A stretch of 64,000 bases of DNA, from NCBI RefSeq assembly GCF_009362785.1, contig NZ_WHNQ01000005.1:310001-374000 (forward strand), given 5' to 3'. Positions 35,503-44,284 of this stretch are shown piece after piece. The DNA is from Paraburkholderia atlantica (GTDB lineage: Bacteria; Pseudomonadota; Gammaproteobacteria; Burkholderiales; Burkholderiaceae). The notes below the pieces were generated by a model. It had not been told where the DNA came from, made no database searches, and saw only the letters and a program-made list of their open reading frames with translations. The position numbers and the translations under genes are program-made. Within the stretch, counting starts at the first letter, position 1. Each line of letters begins with the position of its first letter.

Positions 35503-37095
35503 TCACACGGCCGTGTTCGACAGCGGCTGCGTCACCTGCTGTTCGATCTCGTGGTGATAGCGGCCCGTATGCAGCGACGAAGGGCCGAGCCGCGCGTACT
35601 TGAACATCAGCATGATCTCGATGACGAATAGCCCCGTGTAGAACAGCACGAAGCCGCCGATGCTCAGATACAGATCGCGCGGCGTCAGTGTCGATGCGGC
35701 CAGGTTGGTCGGCAGAATCCCCGCGATGCTCCACGGCTGGCGCCCCATTTCAGCGACGATCCAGCCGAGCTCGGCGGCGAGCCATGGCAGCGGAATCGCG
35801 ATGACCGCCCAGCGCAGGAACCAGCGGCGCTTTTCGAGCAGCAGCGTGCGCTGCGCGCAGAACCAGAACGCGAGCACGAAGGTCGCGAGGAACAGCAGGC
35901 CGAGGCCGACCATCATGCGGAACGAGAAGAACAGCGGCAGCACCGGCGGAATCGTGCTTTTTGCCGCGGCCGCGATCTGGTCGGGCGTCGCGTCGGTGAC
36001 GTTCGGCGTGAACTGCTTGAGCAGCAGGCCGTAGCCGAGATCGTCCTTGTACTTGTCGAACGCGGCGTGCGCTTCGTCGCTCGAGTCGCCGCCTTTCAAC
36101 TTCTGCAGCGCCGAGAAGGCGAGCATGCCGTTCTTGATGCGCCCTTCGTTTTCGGCGATCAGGTCGCGCAGGCCGACCACGGGTTCGCTTAGCGAGCGCG
36201 TCGCGATGATACCGAGCGCGTACGGCACGCGGATCGCGTAGTCGGTGCGCTGCTCTTTCTGATTGGGGATGCCAAATATGGTGAACGGTGCCGGCGCGGG
36301 CGCGGTCTCCCATTCGGACTCGATCGCGGCGAGCTTGACCTGCTGGACTTCGCCGGTCCGATAGCCGGATTCGTCGCCGAGCACGATCACGCACAGCGCC
36401 GACGCGAGGCCGAAACCGGCGGCGATCGCGAACGAGCGCAGCGCGAACTCGGTGTCGCGGCGTTTCAACAGGTACCACGACGACACGCCGAGCACGAACA
36501 TCGCCGCGGTCACGTAACCTGCCGACACCGTGTGCACGAACTTCACCTGTGCGACCGGGTTGAAGATCACCGAGCCGATGCTGTCGAGCTCCATGCGCAT
36601 CGTCTGGTAGTTGAACCTCGCGCCGACCGGATTGTTCATCCAGCCGTTGGCGACCAGAATCCACAGCGCCGACAGGTTCGAACCGAGCGCGACACAAAAC
36701 GTGACGATCAGATGCTGCACTTTTGACAATCTGTTCCAGCCGAAGAAGAACAGACCGACGAACGTCGATTCGAGGAAGAACGCCATCAGTCCTTCGACGG
36801 CGAGCGGCACGCCGAAAATATCGCCGACGTAATGCGAGTAATAAGCCCAGTTGGTGCCGAACTGAAACTCGAGCGTGAGGCCGGTCGCGACGCCCATTGC
36901 AAAGTTGATGCCGAACAGCTTGCCCCAGAACTGCGTCATGTCCTTGTAGATCTGCTTGCCGGTCATCACGTAGACCGACTCCATGATGACGAGCAACCAG
37001 GCGAGGCCGAGCGTGAGCGGCACGAACAGAAAGTGATAAAGCGCCGTGATGGCGAACTGGAGCCGCGACAGTTCTACGACTTCGCTAACGGGCAT
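35503..37095 (-). CDS. cydA: Cytochrome bd ubiquinol oxidase subunit I
   Basis: A 530-residue heme-bearing subunit. LSRLQFAITALYHFLFVPLTLGLAW contains the heme d/b595 His. GFGLASALCVIVLGDESGY opens the periplasmic Q-loop, which is long here (about residues 250-385) as in the E. coli-like L subfamily, and a Met/His b558 site follows in the usual positions. The ATG at 37095 has AAGGTG 7 bp upstream and is preferred over GTG at 37104. The start overlaps the cydP end by 11 bp. Confidence 0.96.
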   Translation of the reverse strand: MPVSEVVELSRLQFAITALYHFLFVPLTLGLAWLLVIMESVYVMTGKQIYKDMTQFWGKLFGINFAMGVATGLTLEFQFGTNWAYYSHYVGDIFGVPLAVEGLMAFFLESTFVGLFFFGWNRLSKVQHLIVTFCVALGSNLSALWILVANGWMNNPVGARFNYQTMRMELDSIGSVIFNPVAQVKFVHTVSAGYVTAAMFVLGVSSWYLLKRRDTEFALRSFAIAAGFGLASALCVIVLGDESGYRTGEVQQVKLAAIESEWETAPAPAPFTIFGIPNQKEQRTDYAIRVPYALGIIATRSLSEPVVGLRDLIAENEGRIKNGMLAFSALQKLKGGDSSDEAHAAFDKYKDDLGYGLLLKQFTPNVTDATPDQIAAAAKSTIPPVLPLFFSFRMMVGLGLLFLATFVLAFWFCAQRTLLLEKRRWFLRWAVIAIPLPWLAAELGWIVAEMGRQPWSIAGILPTNLAASTLTPRDLYLSIGGFVLFYTGLFVIEIMLMFKYARLGPSSLHTGRYHHEIEQQVTQPLSNTAV

Positions 37096-37345
37096 GTTGA
37101 TCACCTTGGGACGGATGCGGGGCGGGCACCGACAGCAGCGCCTGCGCGACCTGCTGAGGCGGCAGCATCATGTGCTCCGCCTGTGGATGATTGAAGAACG
37201 TGAACTTGAGCGCCATCAGCAGAGCGAACTTGATGGCGAGGATGATGGCGATATCGCGCGCCAGCGTTGGACCGCGCACCCACCTGATGAACCGGCCGCG
37301 CACGCGTGACCGGACAGTGCTGCTGCGATTGAGGGCTATGGTCAT
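37085..37345 (-). CDS. cydP: Putative small cytochrome oxidase subunit CydP
   Basis: An 86-residue protein with a basic N-terminus (RSRVRGRFIRWVRGPTLARD), one TM helix (IAIILAIKFALLMALKF), the TFFNHPQAEHMMLPPQQVAQALL segment and a Pro-rich end. It matches the CydP family predicted as an extra subunit of cytochrome bd in proteobacteria. It is the first gene of the operon and overlaps cydA, so it is translationally coupled. Confidence 0.85.
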   Translation of the reverse strand: MTIALNRSSTVRSRVRGRFIRWVRGPTLARDIAIILAIKFALLMALKFTFFNHPQAEHMMLPPQQVAQALLSVPAPHPSQGDQHAR

Positions 37346-37505
37346 GATCGGTCGAAGACGACTTCACGCCGGTGAGTCCGGCTGGATCCAGACCGCCCTG
37401 GCCGTCAGGCAGTCTGGCGAATGCATGCCGATTGTAGGAGGGGGAACCTCGCGCGCTCAGGGTTAGCCATGCGGCATCACGTCGCGAAACTTGCCGCGTC
37501 TGTCC

Positions 37506-37535
37506 AGTATTGCTACCGGACTTGCGATACGTCAA
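37506..37535 (-). promoter_or_regulatory. Putative promoter of the cyd operon
   Basis: Read on the minus strand: TTGACG (37530-37535), 18-bp spacer, AATACT (37506-37511), about 160 bp before cydP. A second candidate -10, TACAAT, lies at 37431-37436 without a good -35. Confidence 0.5.
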
Positions 37536-37625
37536 GAAAGGCTTACCGGCCTCGACAGGCGGGCTTGGGAATTGGCCTCCGCGGATGCACGCCGGCCGGG
37601 GGACGCACGAATGGACGACAGGAAT

Positions 37626-37659
37626 GAAAAAGCCCCGCCGTCATGCGAGGGCGGGGCTT
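37626..37659 (-). terminator. Rho-independent terminator of rpoH
   Basis: Read on the minus strand: AGCCCCGCC, ten-base loop, GGCGGGGCT, then TTTTC. It lies about 100 bp past the rpoH stop. Confidence 0.85.
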
Positions 37660-37760
37660 GAGCGCGGTGGTCGCTAAATGGTACGCGACCAGCTACCGTG
37701 TGTCGCTTTTACCCATGTCGTGGCCGGGACACAATTGACGCGCGCATGGCTTCGATGCTT

Positions 37761-38696
<936 letters not shown>

Positions 38697-38757
38697 GTGT
38701 GAAGCTCCTTTGGAATCAGACAATAGCGTACTCAGTAAACGACTCCAGCGATGGATG

Positions 38758-38784
38758 TTAGCACTCAGATCTGCCGAGTGCTAA
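38758..38784. promoter_or_regulatory. CIRCE element (HrcA operator) upstream of rpoH
   Basis: TTAGCACTC (38758-38766), nine bases, GAGTGCTAA (38776-38784). Both arms match the CIRCE consensus TTAGCACTC-N9-GAGTGCTAA at every position. CIRCE is the binding site of the heat-labile repressor HrcA, usually in front of groESL or dnaK. It lies 62 bp upstream of the rpoH GTG start and overlaps the -10 box of the candidate promoter. Confidence 0.93.
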
Positions 38785-38810
38785 TACTTAGAGGTCGCAG
38801 GGGTATCCAA
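38781..38810 (-). promoter_or_regulatory. Putative rpoH promoter overlapped by CIRCE
   Basis: Read on the minus strand: TTGGAT (38805-38810), 18-bp spacer, TATTAG (38781-38786). The last four -10 bases are the first bases of the CIRCE arm. A repressor bound there would occlude the promoter. Confidence 0.5.
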
Positions 38811-39049
38811 GTTCCTCAAAATCCTATTGAATCTCGATTTCTAATAGCCATCATACGCTCTATTTGGCTCGTGCGCTGAGCCTGTACAAATCACCGTTCG
38901 GGGCGGTTGCAGACTTACGATTGACTGACAACAGCCTGTTTTAAAGAGAATAATTGCTGCTCGGACGCATTATCGGGAAGATACTTGCTCCGGAATTCAT
39001 GCTTAGAATAAAGGGGGCGCTCGACTAATAACCGCTGTATGGGGGCCGG

Positions 39050-39613
39050 ATGAACAACAAGAATCTTGTGGTCCGTGGACTTACTCTAAAAAGCGCGTTG
39101 GCCGTTCTCCTATTGGGTGCGGCGGGCGCGTCCCAGGCTGACCAGTTCGGCGTGCAGGTGGCTGCCGGCGTCGGCGATCATCACGTGAAGAGGCTCGATC
39201 TCGGCGTGGTCTGGGACCCGAACCTCACCTGGTGGCAGATCGGCGACTGGCATTTCGCGTTGATCGGCGAGGCGCACGTCGCGTGGTGGCACACCAATGA
39301 AGGAAACGTTCACGACGACATCGGCGAGATCGGCGTGACGCCGGTGATTCGCTTCATCAAGTCGTCGGGCTTGGTGCGGCCTTTCGTCGAGGTGGGTGCC
39401 GGTGTCGGGTTGCTGACCAGCCCGCGCATTTCTTCCGACTTCACGTTGGGCACCGCGTTCCAGTTCGCCGAGATGGCGGGCGTCGGTCTGCAGTTCGGCG
39501 CTCATCAGCAGTATGTCGCAGGCTATCGCTTCCAGCATGTTTCCAATGGCGGTATCAAAGAGCCGAATCCTGGTATAAATTTCAGCCAGCTATATTTGCA
39601 ATATCACTTCTGA
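39050..39613 (+). CDS. pagL: Lipid A 3-O-deacylase (PagL family)
   Basis: A 187-residue outer-membrane beta-barrel enzyme. A signal peptide ends near ASQA-DQFG (residue 30). The C-terminal catalytic motif is YRFQHVSNGGIKEPNPGIN with the His-x-Ser-Asn signature, and the last strand ends in Phe (LYLQYHF), as outer-membrane proteins do. PagL removes the 3-O acyl chain of lipid A and alters endotoxin recognition. The length is normal. It is divergent from rpoH. Confidence 0.92.
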   Translation: MNNKNLVVRGLTLKSALAVLLLGAAGASQADQFGVQVAAGVGDHHVKRLDLGVVWDPNLTWWQIGDWHFALIGEAHVAWWHTNEGNVHDDIGEIGVTPVIRFIKSSGLVRPFVEVGAGVGLLTSPRISSDFTLGTAFQFAEMAGVGLQFGAHQQYVAGYRFQHVSNGGIKEPNPGINFSQLYLQYHF

Positions 39614-39654
39614 CCGTGGCCCCTTGCGGCTCGCGGTGTTCGAGGGGCTCTGCA

Positions 39655-40038
39655 ATGGCGGCAAAGATGATCGAAGCGATTCGCGGGCTCGAGCGAGAGC
39701 GATTTCGCGCGATGGTCGACGGCGATGGGCAGTCGCTCGACACGCTGCTCGCGGACAACGTGAGCTACGTCCACACGAACGGCAAGCGCGAAACGAAGCG
39801 ACAGTTCATCGACGGGATCACCGCGGGGCGCCGTCGTTATCGGCAGATCGAGGTGCAGTCGCAGGAAGTCTTGCCGGCCGGGCGCGAAACCTATGTGGTT
39901 ACGGGCCGCGCGCTGATCGAGATGGAAGCGAACAACGGCGCGCTGCTGTTCCCGATTGCGTATACCGCGATTCACACGCACGAAGACGGGCAGTGGCGGC
40001 TGATCGCATGGCAGGCGACGCGTTGCGCGCTGGAGTGA
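39655..40038 (+). CDS. NTF2-like (SnoaL/DUF4440-type) small protein
   Basis: A 127-residue cone-fold protein: IRGLERERFRAMVDGDGQSLDTLLADNVSYVHTNGKRETKRQFIDGI, then paired strands and TAIHTHEDGQWRLIAWQATRC at the end. This is the DUF4440 pattern. Members include ketosteroid-isomerase-like enzymes and many of unknown function; no substrate can be assigned. CGAGGGG at 39641-39647 supports the ATG at 39655. It is 41 bp after pagL and may be cotranscribed. Confidence 0.85.
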   Translation: MAAKMIEAIRGLERERFRAMVDGDGQSLDTLLADNVSYVHTNGKRETKRQFIDGITAGRRRYRQIEVQSQEVLPAGRETYVVTGRALIEMEANNGALLFPIAYTAIHTHEDGQWRLIAWQATRCALE

Positions 40039-40050
40039 GATTTCATCGCG

Positions 40051-40075
40051 CGGACGCGCCTCGTGAGCGCGTCCG
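40051..40075. terminator. GC-rich hairpin after the NTF2-like gene
   Basis: CGGACGCGC (40051-40059), loop of seven, GCGCGTCCG (40067-40075). A perfect 9-bp stem between converging genes, without a T-run, so possibly a weak terminator. Confidence 0.4.
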
Positions 40076-40136
40076 TGGCGGCAGCGGAATGCGGGGTGCG
40101 CACTCCATTGCAGCAGGGTCGAGGCTCAAGCCAGAT

Positions 40137-41222
40137 TCACGCGGTCACGCAATCTTCAGCTCTATCGCGGCTGCTCGCGCCGCATTGATCCCCGTCGGCA
40201 TCCGCGTCGCGCGCCGCGCGCGTGCCACGCATCGCCACTTCTCCCGCATACGGATGCCGCGCGGCCACCGGAAGCCGAGTGCAGCGCTCCGCCACGCGCC
40301 GGATCGCCGCGAGATCCGAGAAATCCAAACCGATGTCGATACCCATCGCGTCGAGATTCATCGCGAGCGTGACGAGATCGACGTTGCCGGTACGTTCGCC
40401 ATTGCCGAACAGACAGCCTTCGATGCGATCCGCCCCCGCCATCAGCGCGAGCTGCGCCGCAGCGACGGCGGTGCCGCGATCGTTGTGCGGATGCACCGAC
40501 AGCACGATGCTGTCGCGGTAGCCGAGGTTGCGGTGCATCCATTCGATCTGGTCGGCGAACACGTTCGGCGTGGCCGCTTCGACGCTCGCCGGCAGATTGA
40601 CGATCATCTTGTGATTGCGCGTCGGCTGCCACGTTTGCGCGACCGCGTCGCACACCTCGCGTGCGAATGGCAACTCGGTCGTGTTGAAGGTCTCGGGCGA
40701 GTACTGGAAGGTCCAACGCGTACCCGGCCGCGCCTGCGCATATTCCTTGATGACGCGCGTACCTTCGACGGCGAGCGCCTTGATCTCGTCCTTCGACTGC
40801 TGAAACACGATGCGCCGGAACGACGGACAGATCGCGTTGTACAGATGCACGATCGCGCGCGGCGCGCCTTCGAGCGCGTCGAACGTGCGTGCGATCAGCT
40901 CCGCGCGCGACGGCACGAAGACTTCGATCGTGACATCGTCGGGAATGCGCCGCTCGTCGATCAGCTTGCGCACGAAGTCGAAATCAGTCTGCGACGCCGA
41001 CGGAAAGCCAACTTCGATTTCCTTGAATCCGATCGCGACCAGCATCTCGAAGTATTCGAGCTTCTGCGCGGCGTTCATCGGTTCGATCAGCGCCTGGTTG
41101 CCGTCGCGCAGGTCGGTGCTCATCCAGACGGGCGCGGCGTCGATCGTGCGACTCGGCCATTTGCGTCCGGTCAGGCACACGGCGGGAAAGGGGCGGTACT
41201 TTTCGGCGGGATTGCGCAACAT
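40137..41222 (-). pseudogene. leuA: 2-isopropylmalate synthase, truncated (probable pseudogene)
   Basis: The first about 325 residues follow the catalytic barrel of long-form Leu[93 protein letters not shown] with the metal His-x-His. After ARHPYAGEV the sequence stops resembling LeuA and ends at residue 361, where the family runs to about 560 with a leucine-feedback domain. A different frame ends in a protein-like tail ([14 protein letters not shown]) at 40145. This suggests a deletion plus frameshift. ATG 41222 is the chosen start. Confidence 0.8.
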
Positions 41223-41600
41223 GGTGAGGTGCCTCATTCGTGGTGTCGCCGGCGAAGGGTGCTGACGTCGAGCTGTTGGCCGACTGTCACGCATGCACGA
41301 TGCGGATGCCCCAGGCAACGTGCATTTGATCCTCTCGCTTCGTCCGCGCGGTAAACGGACGAATACAAACGACGACAGGTTGTGGAGAACTACGACGGGG
41401 GTGAAGCGAAACTGCGGGAACTACCGGGAGGACCGCCGACGGCAACCGGAGCTGCCAGCGCGCGGCGCTACGCGTGACTTACGCCAGGCGTAGCGATAGG
41501 GGCCGCGCTAGGCGGCCGGAGATAATTCGGAGGGTGTTGGGGAGGGAACGCATGGGGCCAAATGTATGACGGCGGGCGCCGGCCTGTCAACCCGCGACCG
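41223..41600. other. Leader region of the leuA remnant and ybiB 3' flank, 378 bp
   Basis: It contains the short upstream frame at 41287-41325 and a hairpin with TTCGTCCG (41339-41346) pairing to CGGACGAA (41356-41363). No other gene is seen. The promoter for leuA was not located with confidence. Confidence 0.5.
41287..41325 (-). CDS. Possible leader peptide upstream of leuA
   Basis: A 12-codon frame ([12 protein letters not shown]) with AGAGGA 4-5 bp before its ATG, ending 64 bp before the leuA start on the same strand. It has two Ile and two Val codons but no Leu codon, so it is not a classical leu leader. The hairpin at 41339-41363 lies just upstream. It could be a regulatory upstream frame or chance. 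Confidence 0.4.
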   Translation of the reverse strand: MHVAWGIRIVHA

Positions 41601-42575
41601 TCAGGCCGCCGTCTTCGCGATGTCGGCGATCAGTTCGACTTGCCGCTCGATCGCGCCCGGCACCGGCGCTTCGCCGCGCAGCACGGCGTCGATCCAGGCG
41701 GCCGTGGTCGCCGCGTCGCGCGCTTCGGGCAGTTCGACTTCGGGCGCATCGGGCGACGAGCGCTCGTGCGGCAGCCGCGTCTCGCAGATGCCGTCATGCA
41801 GCCAGTCGACTTGCACCTGGCGGCGCGTATCGGCGACCGCCTCGCCTTCGGTTCCGCGCGCGAGCAGCGCACCGCCGACGGCAGCATCGGGATGCGTGAT
41901 GAACAGCTGCGTGAGACTGTCGCGATATGGCGGATGCGTGTAATTCACGAGCCGCAGCCCCGCGGGCGCGAAAGGCTGCAGCAGCTTCACGAGCGTATGC
42001 GTCGAGTTGCGCACGCCCATGCGCCGGCGCAGCGCGAGCAGGCGAGCGAGCTTGGGCGCGAGTACGTCGATCGACGCGAACGCGACGCGACGCTCGGCGA
42101 GACCCGCTTCGATCTGCGCGTGCGACTGCGCCTGGGCGATGCGCAGCTGCGTGAAGATTTCCGCGCTCGTCACGCGGCCCGGATCTTCGGTGACGCCATG
42201 CACGAGCACCGGCACCCCTTCGCGTGCGAGCAGCAGCGCGAGCAGCGGCACGAGGTTCGGCTGCTTGCGCGCGCCGTTGTACGACGGAATCGATACCGGC
42301 CGAAACGCGCCGTGCGGCAGCCGCACCGGCTCGAACGACGTATGCGCGGCAGCCAGCATCGCGGCGAGTTCGTCGGCGGTTTCGCCTTTCACGCGATACG
42401 CGAGCAGCACCGCGCCGAGTTCGAGATCGTCGACGCGGCCGTCGAGCATCGCGGTGTAGAGCGCGCGGGTGTCGTCGCCAGTCAGCGCGCGGGCGCCGTT
42501 CGGGCCGCGGCCGATTTCCTTGATGAAGCGGGCGCAGGGGAAAGGAGAGGTGGTATTGGTCGAGTCGGTCATCAT
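41601..42575 (-). CDS. ybiB: YbiB-type DNA-binding protein (anthranilate phosphoribosyltransferase-like)
   Basis: A 324-residue protein with the TrpD/nucleoside phosphorylase fold: an N-terminal helical part (FIKEIGRGPNGARALTGDDTRALYTAMLDGRVDDLELGAVLLAYRVKGET) and a C-terminal alpha/beta domain with VPVLVHGVTEDPGRVTSAEI and RRRMGVRNSTHTLVKLL. It is closest to E. coli YbiB, a TrpD2-type protein that binds DNA rather than making tryptophan. No trp genes are nearby, supporting that reading. The start (two adjacent ATGs) lacks a clear ribosome site. Confidence 0.82.
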   Translation of the reverse strand: MMTDSTNTTSPFPCARFIKEIGRGPNGARALTGDDTRALYTAMLDGRVDDLELGAVLLAYRVKGETADELAAMLAAAHTSFEPVRLPHGAFRPVSIPSYNGARKQPNLVPLLALLLAREGVPVLVHGVTEDPGRVTSAEIFTQLRIAQAQSHAQIEAGLAERRVAFASIDVLAPKLARLLALRRRMGVRNSTHTLVKLLQPFAPAGLRLVNYTHPPYRDSLTQLFITHPDAAVGGALLARGTEGEAVADTRRQVQVDWLHDGICETRLPHERSSPDAPEVELPEARDAATTAAWIDAVLRGEAPVPGAIERQVELIADIAKTAA

Positions 42576-42794
42576 GCGCAAGAGGCGGGTGGCGCGCCGC
42601 GCCTGGGCGTCGGCCACGGCATTCGGGGAGCTATTCGGTGTGAGTATCGCATCTATGGCGAGCGGGCGAATAGCGGCGAAGCAGGCACGTGGTGACGCGC
42701 GACGACCCGCCGGACATGCACCCGCGCCGTGCCGCGCGTTAAACTCGATGTTTCTCGCCGCCTCGGCGGCGCCCATCGAAAAACGGAGAACGGG

Positions 42795-43493
42795 ATGAGT
42801 TACGTGTTTGCACCCGCACCGCAGGTCGCGGTGCCGGTCGTGGGGTCGAGCGAGCAGTTCGCGGTGCGCCGCATCTACTGCGTGGGGCGCAACTACGAAG
42901 CGCATGCGCGTGAAATGGGCCACGACCCGGACCGCGAACCGCCGTTCTTCTTCTCGAAGCCGGCCGATGCGGTCGTCTACGTCGCACCGGGCACGACCGG
43001 CGAATTTCCGTATCCGTCGCAGACGAAGAACGTCAATTTCGAAATGGAAATGGTCGCGGCGATCGGCGAGGGCGGCAAAGACATCCCCGTCGAGCGCGCG
43101 CTCGACCACGTCTACGGCTACGCGCTCGGTCTCGACATGACGCGTCGCGACCTGCAAGGCGAAGCGAAGAAAATGGGGCGTCCGTGGGACACCGCCAAGG
43201 GCTTCGATCACTCGGCGCCGCTCGGCCCGATTCATCCGGCTTCAGCAGTTGGTCACATCGGCAAGGGCGCGATCTGGCTGTCGGTAAACGGCGAGGACAA
43301 GCAGCGCGCGGACGTGTCGCAGCTGATCTGGTCGGTCGCGGAGACGATCGCGTATCTGTCGACGCTGTTCGAACTGCGGCCCGGCGACCTGATTTTCACC
43401 GGCACGCCGGAAGGCGTCGGCGCGGTCGTGAAGGGTGACCTGATGAAGGGCGGCGTGGAGGGACTCGGCGAGTTCAGCGTACGCGTCGTCTGA
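42795..43493 (+). CDS. Fumarylacetoacetate hydrolase-family protein
   Basis: A 232-residue FAH-fold enzyme. [31 protein letters not shown], the metal-binding Glu pair in [13 protein letters not shown], the [14 protein letters not shown] block and [18 protein letters not shown] are all conserved. Relatives hydrolyse fumarylpyruvate, acylpyruvates or fumarylacetoacetate. The adjacent maleylacetoacetate/maleylpyruvate isomerase gene (34 bp downstream) suggests an aromatic ring-cleavage step such as gentisate or homogentisate catabolism. Confidence 0.92.
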   Translation: MSYVFAPAPQVAVPVVGSSEQFAVRRIYCVGRNYEAHAREMGHDPDREPPFFFSKPADAVVYVAPGTTGEFPYPSQTKNVNFEMEMVAAIGEGGKDIPVERALDHVYGYALGLDMTRRDLQGEAKKMGRPWDTAKGFDHSAPLGPIHPASAVGHIGKGAIWLSVNGEDKQRADVSQLIWSVAETIAYLSTLFELRPGDLIFTGTPEGVGAVVKGDLMKGGVEGLGEFSVRVV

Positions 43494-43527
43494 GACGGCT
43501 TGCGAGCAGTTGGAGGAGGCAGACAAC

Positions 43528-44172
43528 ATGAAGCTCTACAGCTATTTCCGTAGCTCGGCGTCGTATCGCGTGCGCATTGCGCTGAACGTGAAGAACCTGT
43601 CGTACGACTATGTGCCCGTGCACCTCGTGCGCGAAGGCGGCGAGCAGCTGAAGCCCGAGTATCGCAAGATCAACCCGGACGGTATCGTGCCGACGCTCGC
43701 CGACGGCAGTCATTTGCTGCCGCAGTCGCTCGCGATCATCGAGTATCTCGAGGAGACGCATCCGGAGCCGCCGCTGCTGCCGAAGGCGCCGCTCGATCGC
43801 GCTTATGTGCGCTCGTTGGCGTTGCAGGTCGCGTGCGAGATTCATCCGCTGAACAATCTGCGCGTGCTGCGCTATCTGAAGCACACGCTGCGAGTCGACG
43901 ACGACGCGAAGGACGCGTGGTACCGGCACTGGATCGACGCGGGTTTCACGACGCTGGAGACGCATCTCGCCGGCGACGCGCGCACCGGCAAACTGTGTTT
44001 CGGCGACACACCTACGCTCGCCGATGCGTGCCTGATTCCGCAGGTTTTCAACGCACAGCGCTTCAAGGTCGACACCGCAAAGTTTCCGACGATCCAGCGC
44101 ATCTGCGACTACGCGATGCAACTCGATGCGTTCGCGCGCGCGGCGCCGGGTGCGCAGCCGGACGCGGAGTGA
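43528..44172 (+). CDS. maiA: Maleylacetoacetate isomerase (zeta-class GST)
   Basis: A 214-residue glutathione-dependent isomerase. The N-terminal motif YFRSSASYRVRIALNVKNL with the SSx-S glutathione site and DGSHLLPQSLAIIEYLEE mark the zeta class, and the C-terminal helical domain (FGDTPTLADACLIPQVFNAQRF) is intact. GGAGGAGG at 43512-43519 gives a very strong ribosome site. It probably acts with the FAH-family hydrolase just upstream; whether the substrate is maleylacetoacetate or maleylpyruvate cannot be decided here. Confidence 0.92.
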   Translation: MKLYSYFRSSASYRVRIALNVKNLSYDYVPVHLVREGGEQLKPEYRKINPDGIVPTLADGSHLLPQSLAIIEYLEETHPEPPLLPKAPLDRAYVRSLALQVACEIHPLNNLRVLRYLKHTLRVDDDAKDAWYRHWIDAGFTTLETHLAGDARTGKLCFGDTPTLADACLIPQVFNAQRFKVDTAKFPTIQRICDYAMQLDAFARAAPGAQPDAE

Positions 44173-44211
44173 GCACAGGATCGCTTGAAGTGTTGACGAC
44201 GGCTTGAAACG

Positions 44212-44246
44212 AAAAAGGGCACTCCGCGGAGTGCCCTTTTCCTTTT
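44212..44246. terminator. Bidirectional terminator between maiA and ftsY
   Basis: A 12-bp perfect inverted repeat, AAAGGGCACTCC (44214-44225) and GGAGTGCCCTTT (44228-44239), around a 2-nt centre, with T-rich flanks on both strands. It separates converging genes. Confidence 0.88.
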
Positions 44247-44284
44247 GCGCGCCTCAAGCGGCGAGCGCCGCAGCGATCACGCGA

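Larger units (their letters stand above)
37346..37760. other. Intergenic region between cydP and rpoH, 415 bp
   Basis: It holds the presumed cyd promoter (37506-37535) and the rpoH terminator (37626-37659), both read on the minus strand. No gene is visible. I saw no clear FNR- or ArcA-type box by eye. Confidence 0.5.
38697..39049. other. Divergent control region between rpoH and pagL, 353 bp
   Basis: Contains the CIRCE element and the rpoH promoter described separately. The pagL side has a TAGAAT-like -10 (39004-39009) with no well-spaced -35. It is visibly more AT-rich than its surroundings, as expected for a promoter region. No gene is seen. Confidence 0.55.

Noticed and set aside
41601..43235. 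A 544-codon reading of ybiB extending upstream
   Set aside because: The extra N-terminal part is antisense to the FAH-family gene. The YbiB fold begins at the adjacent ATGs near 42575.
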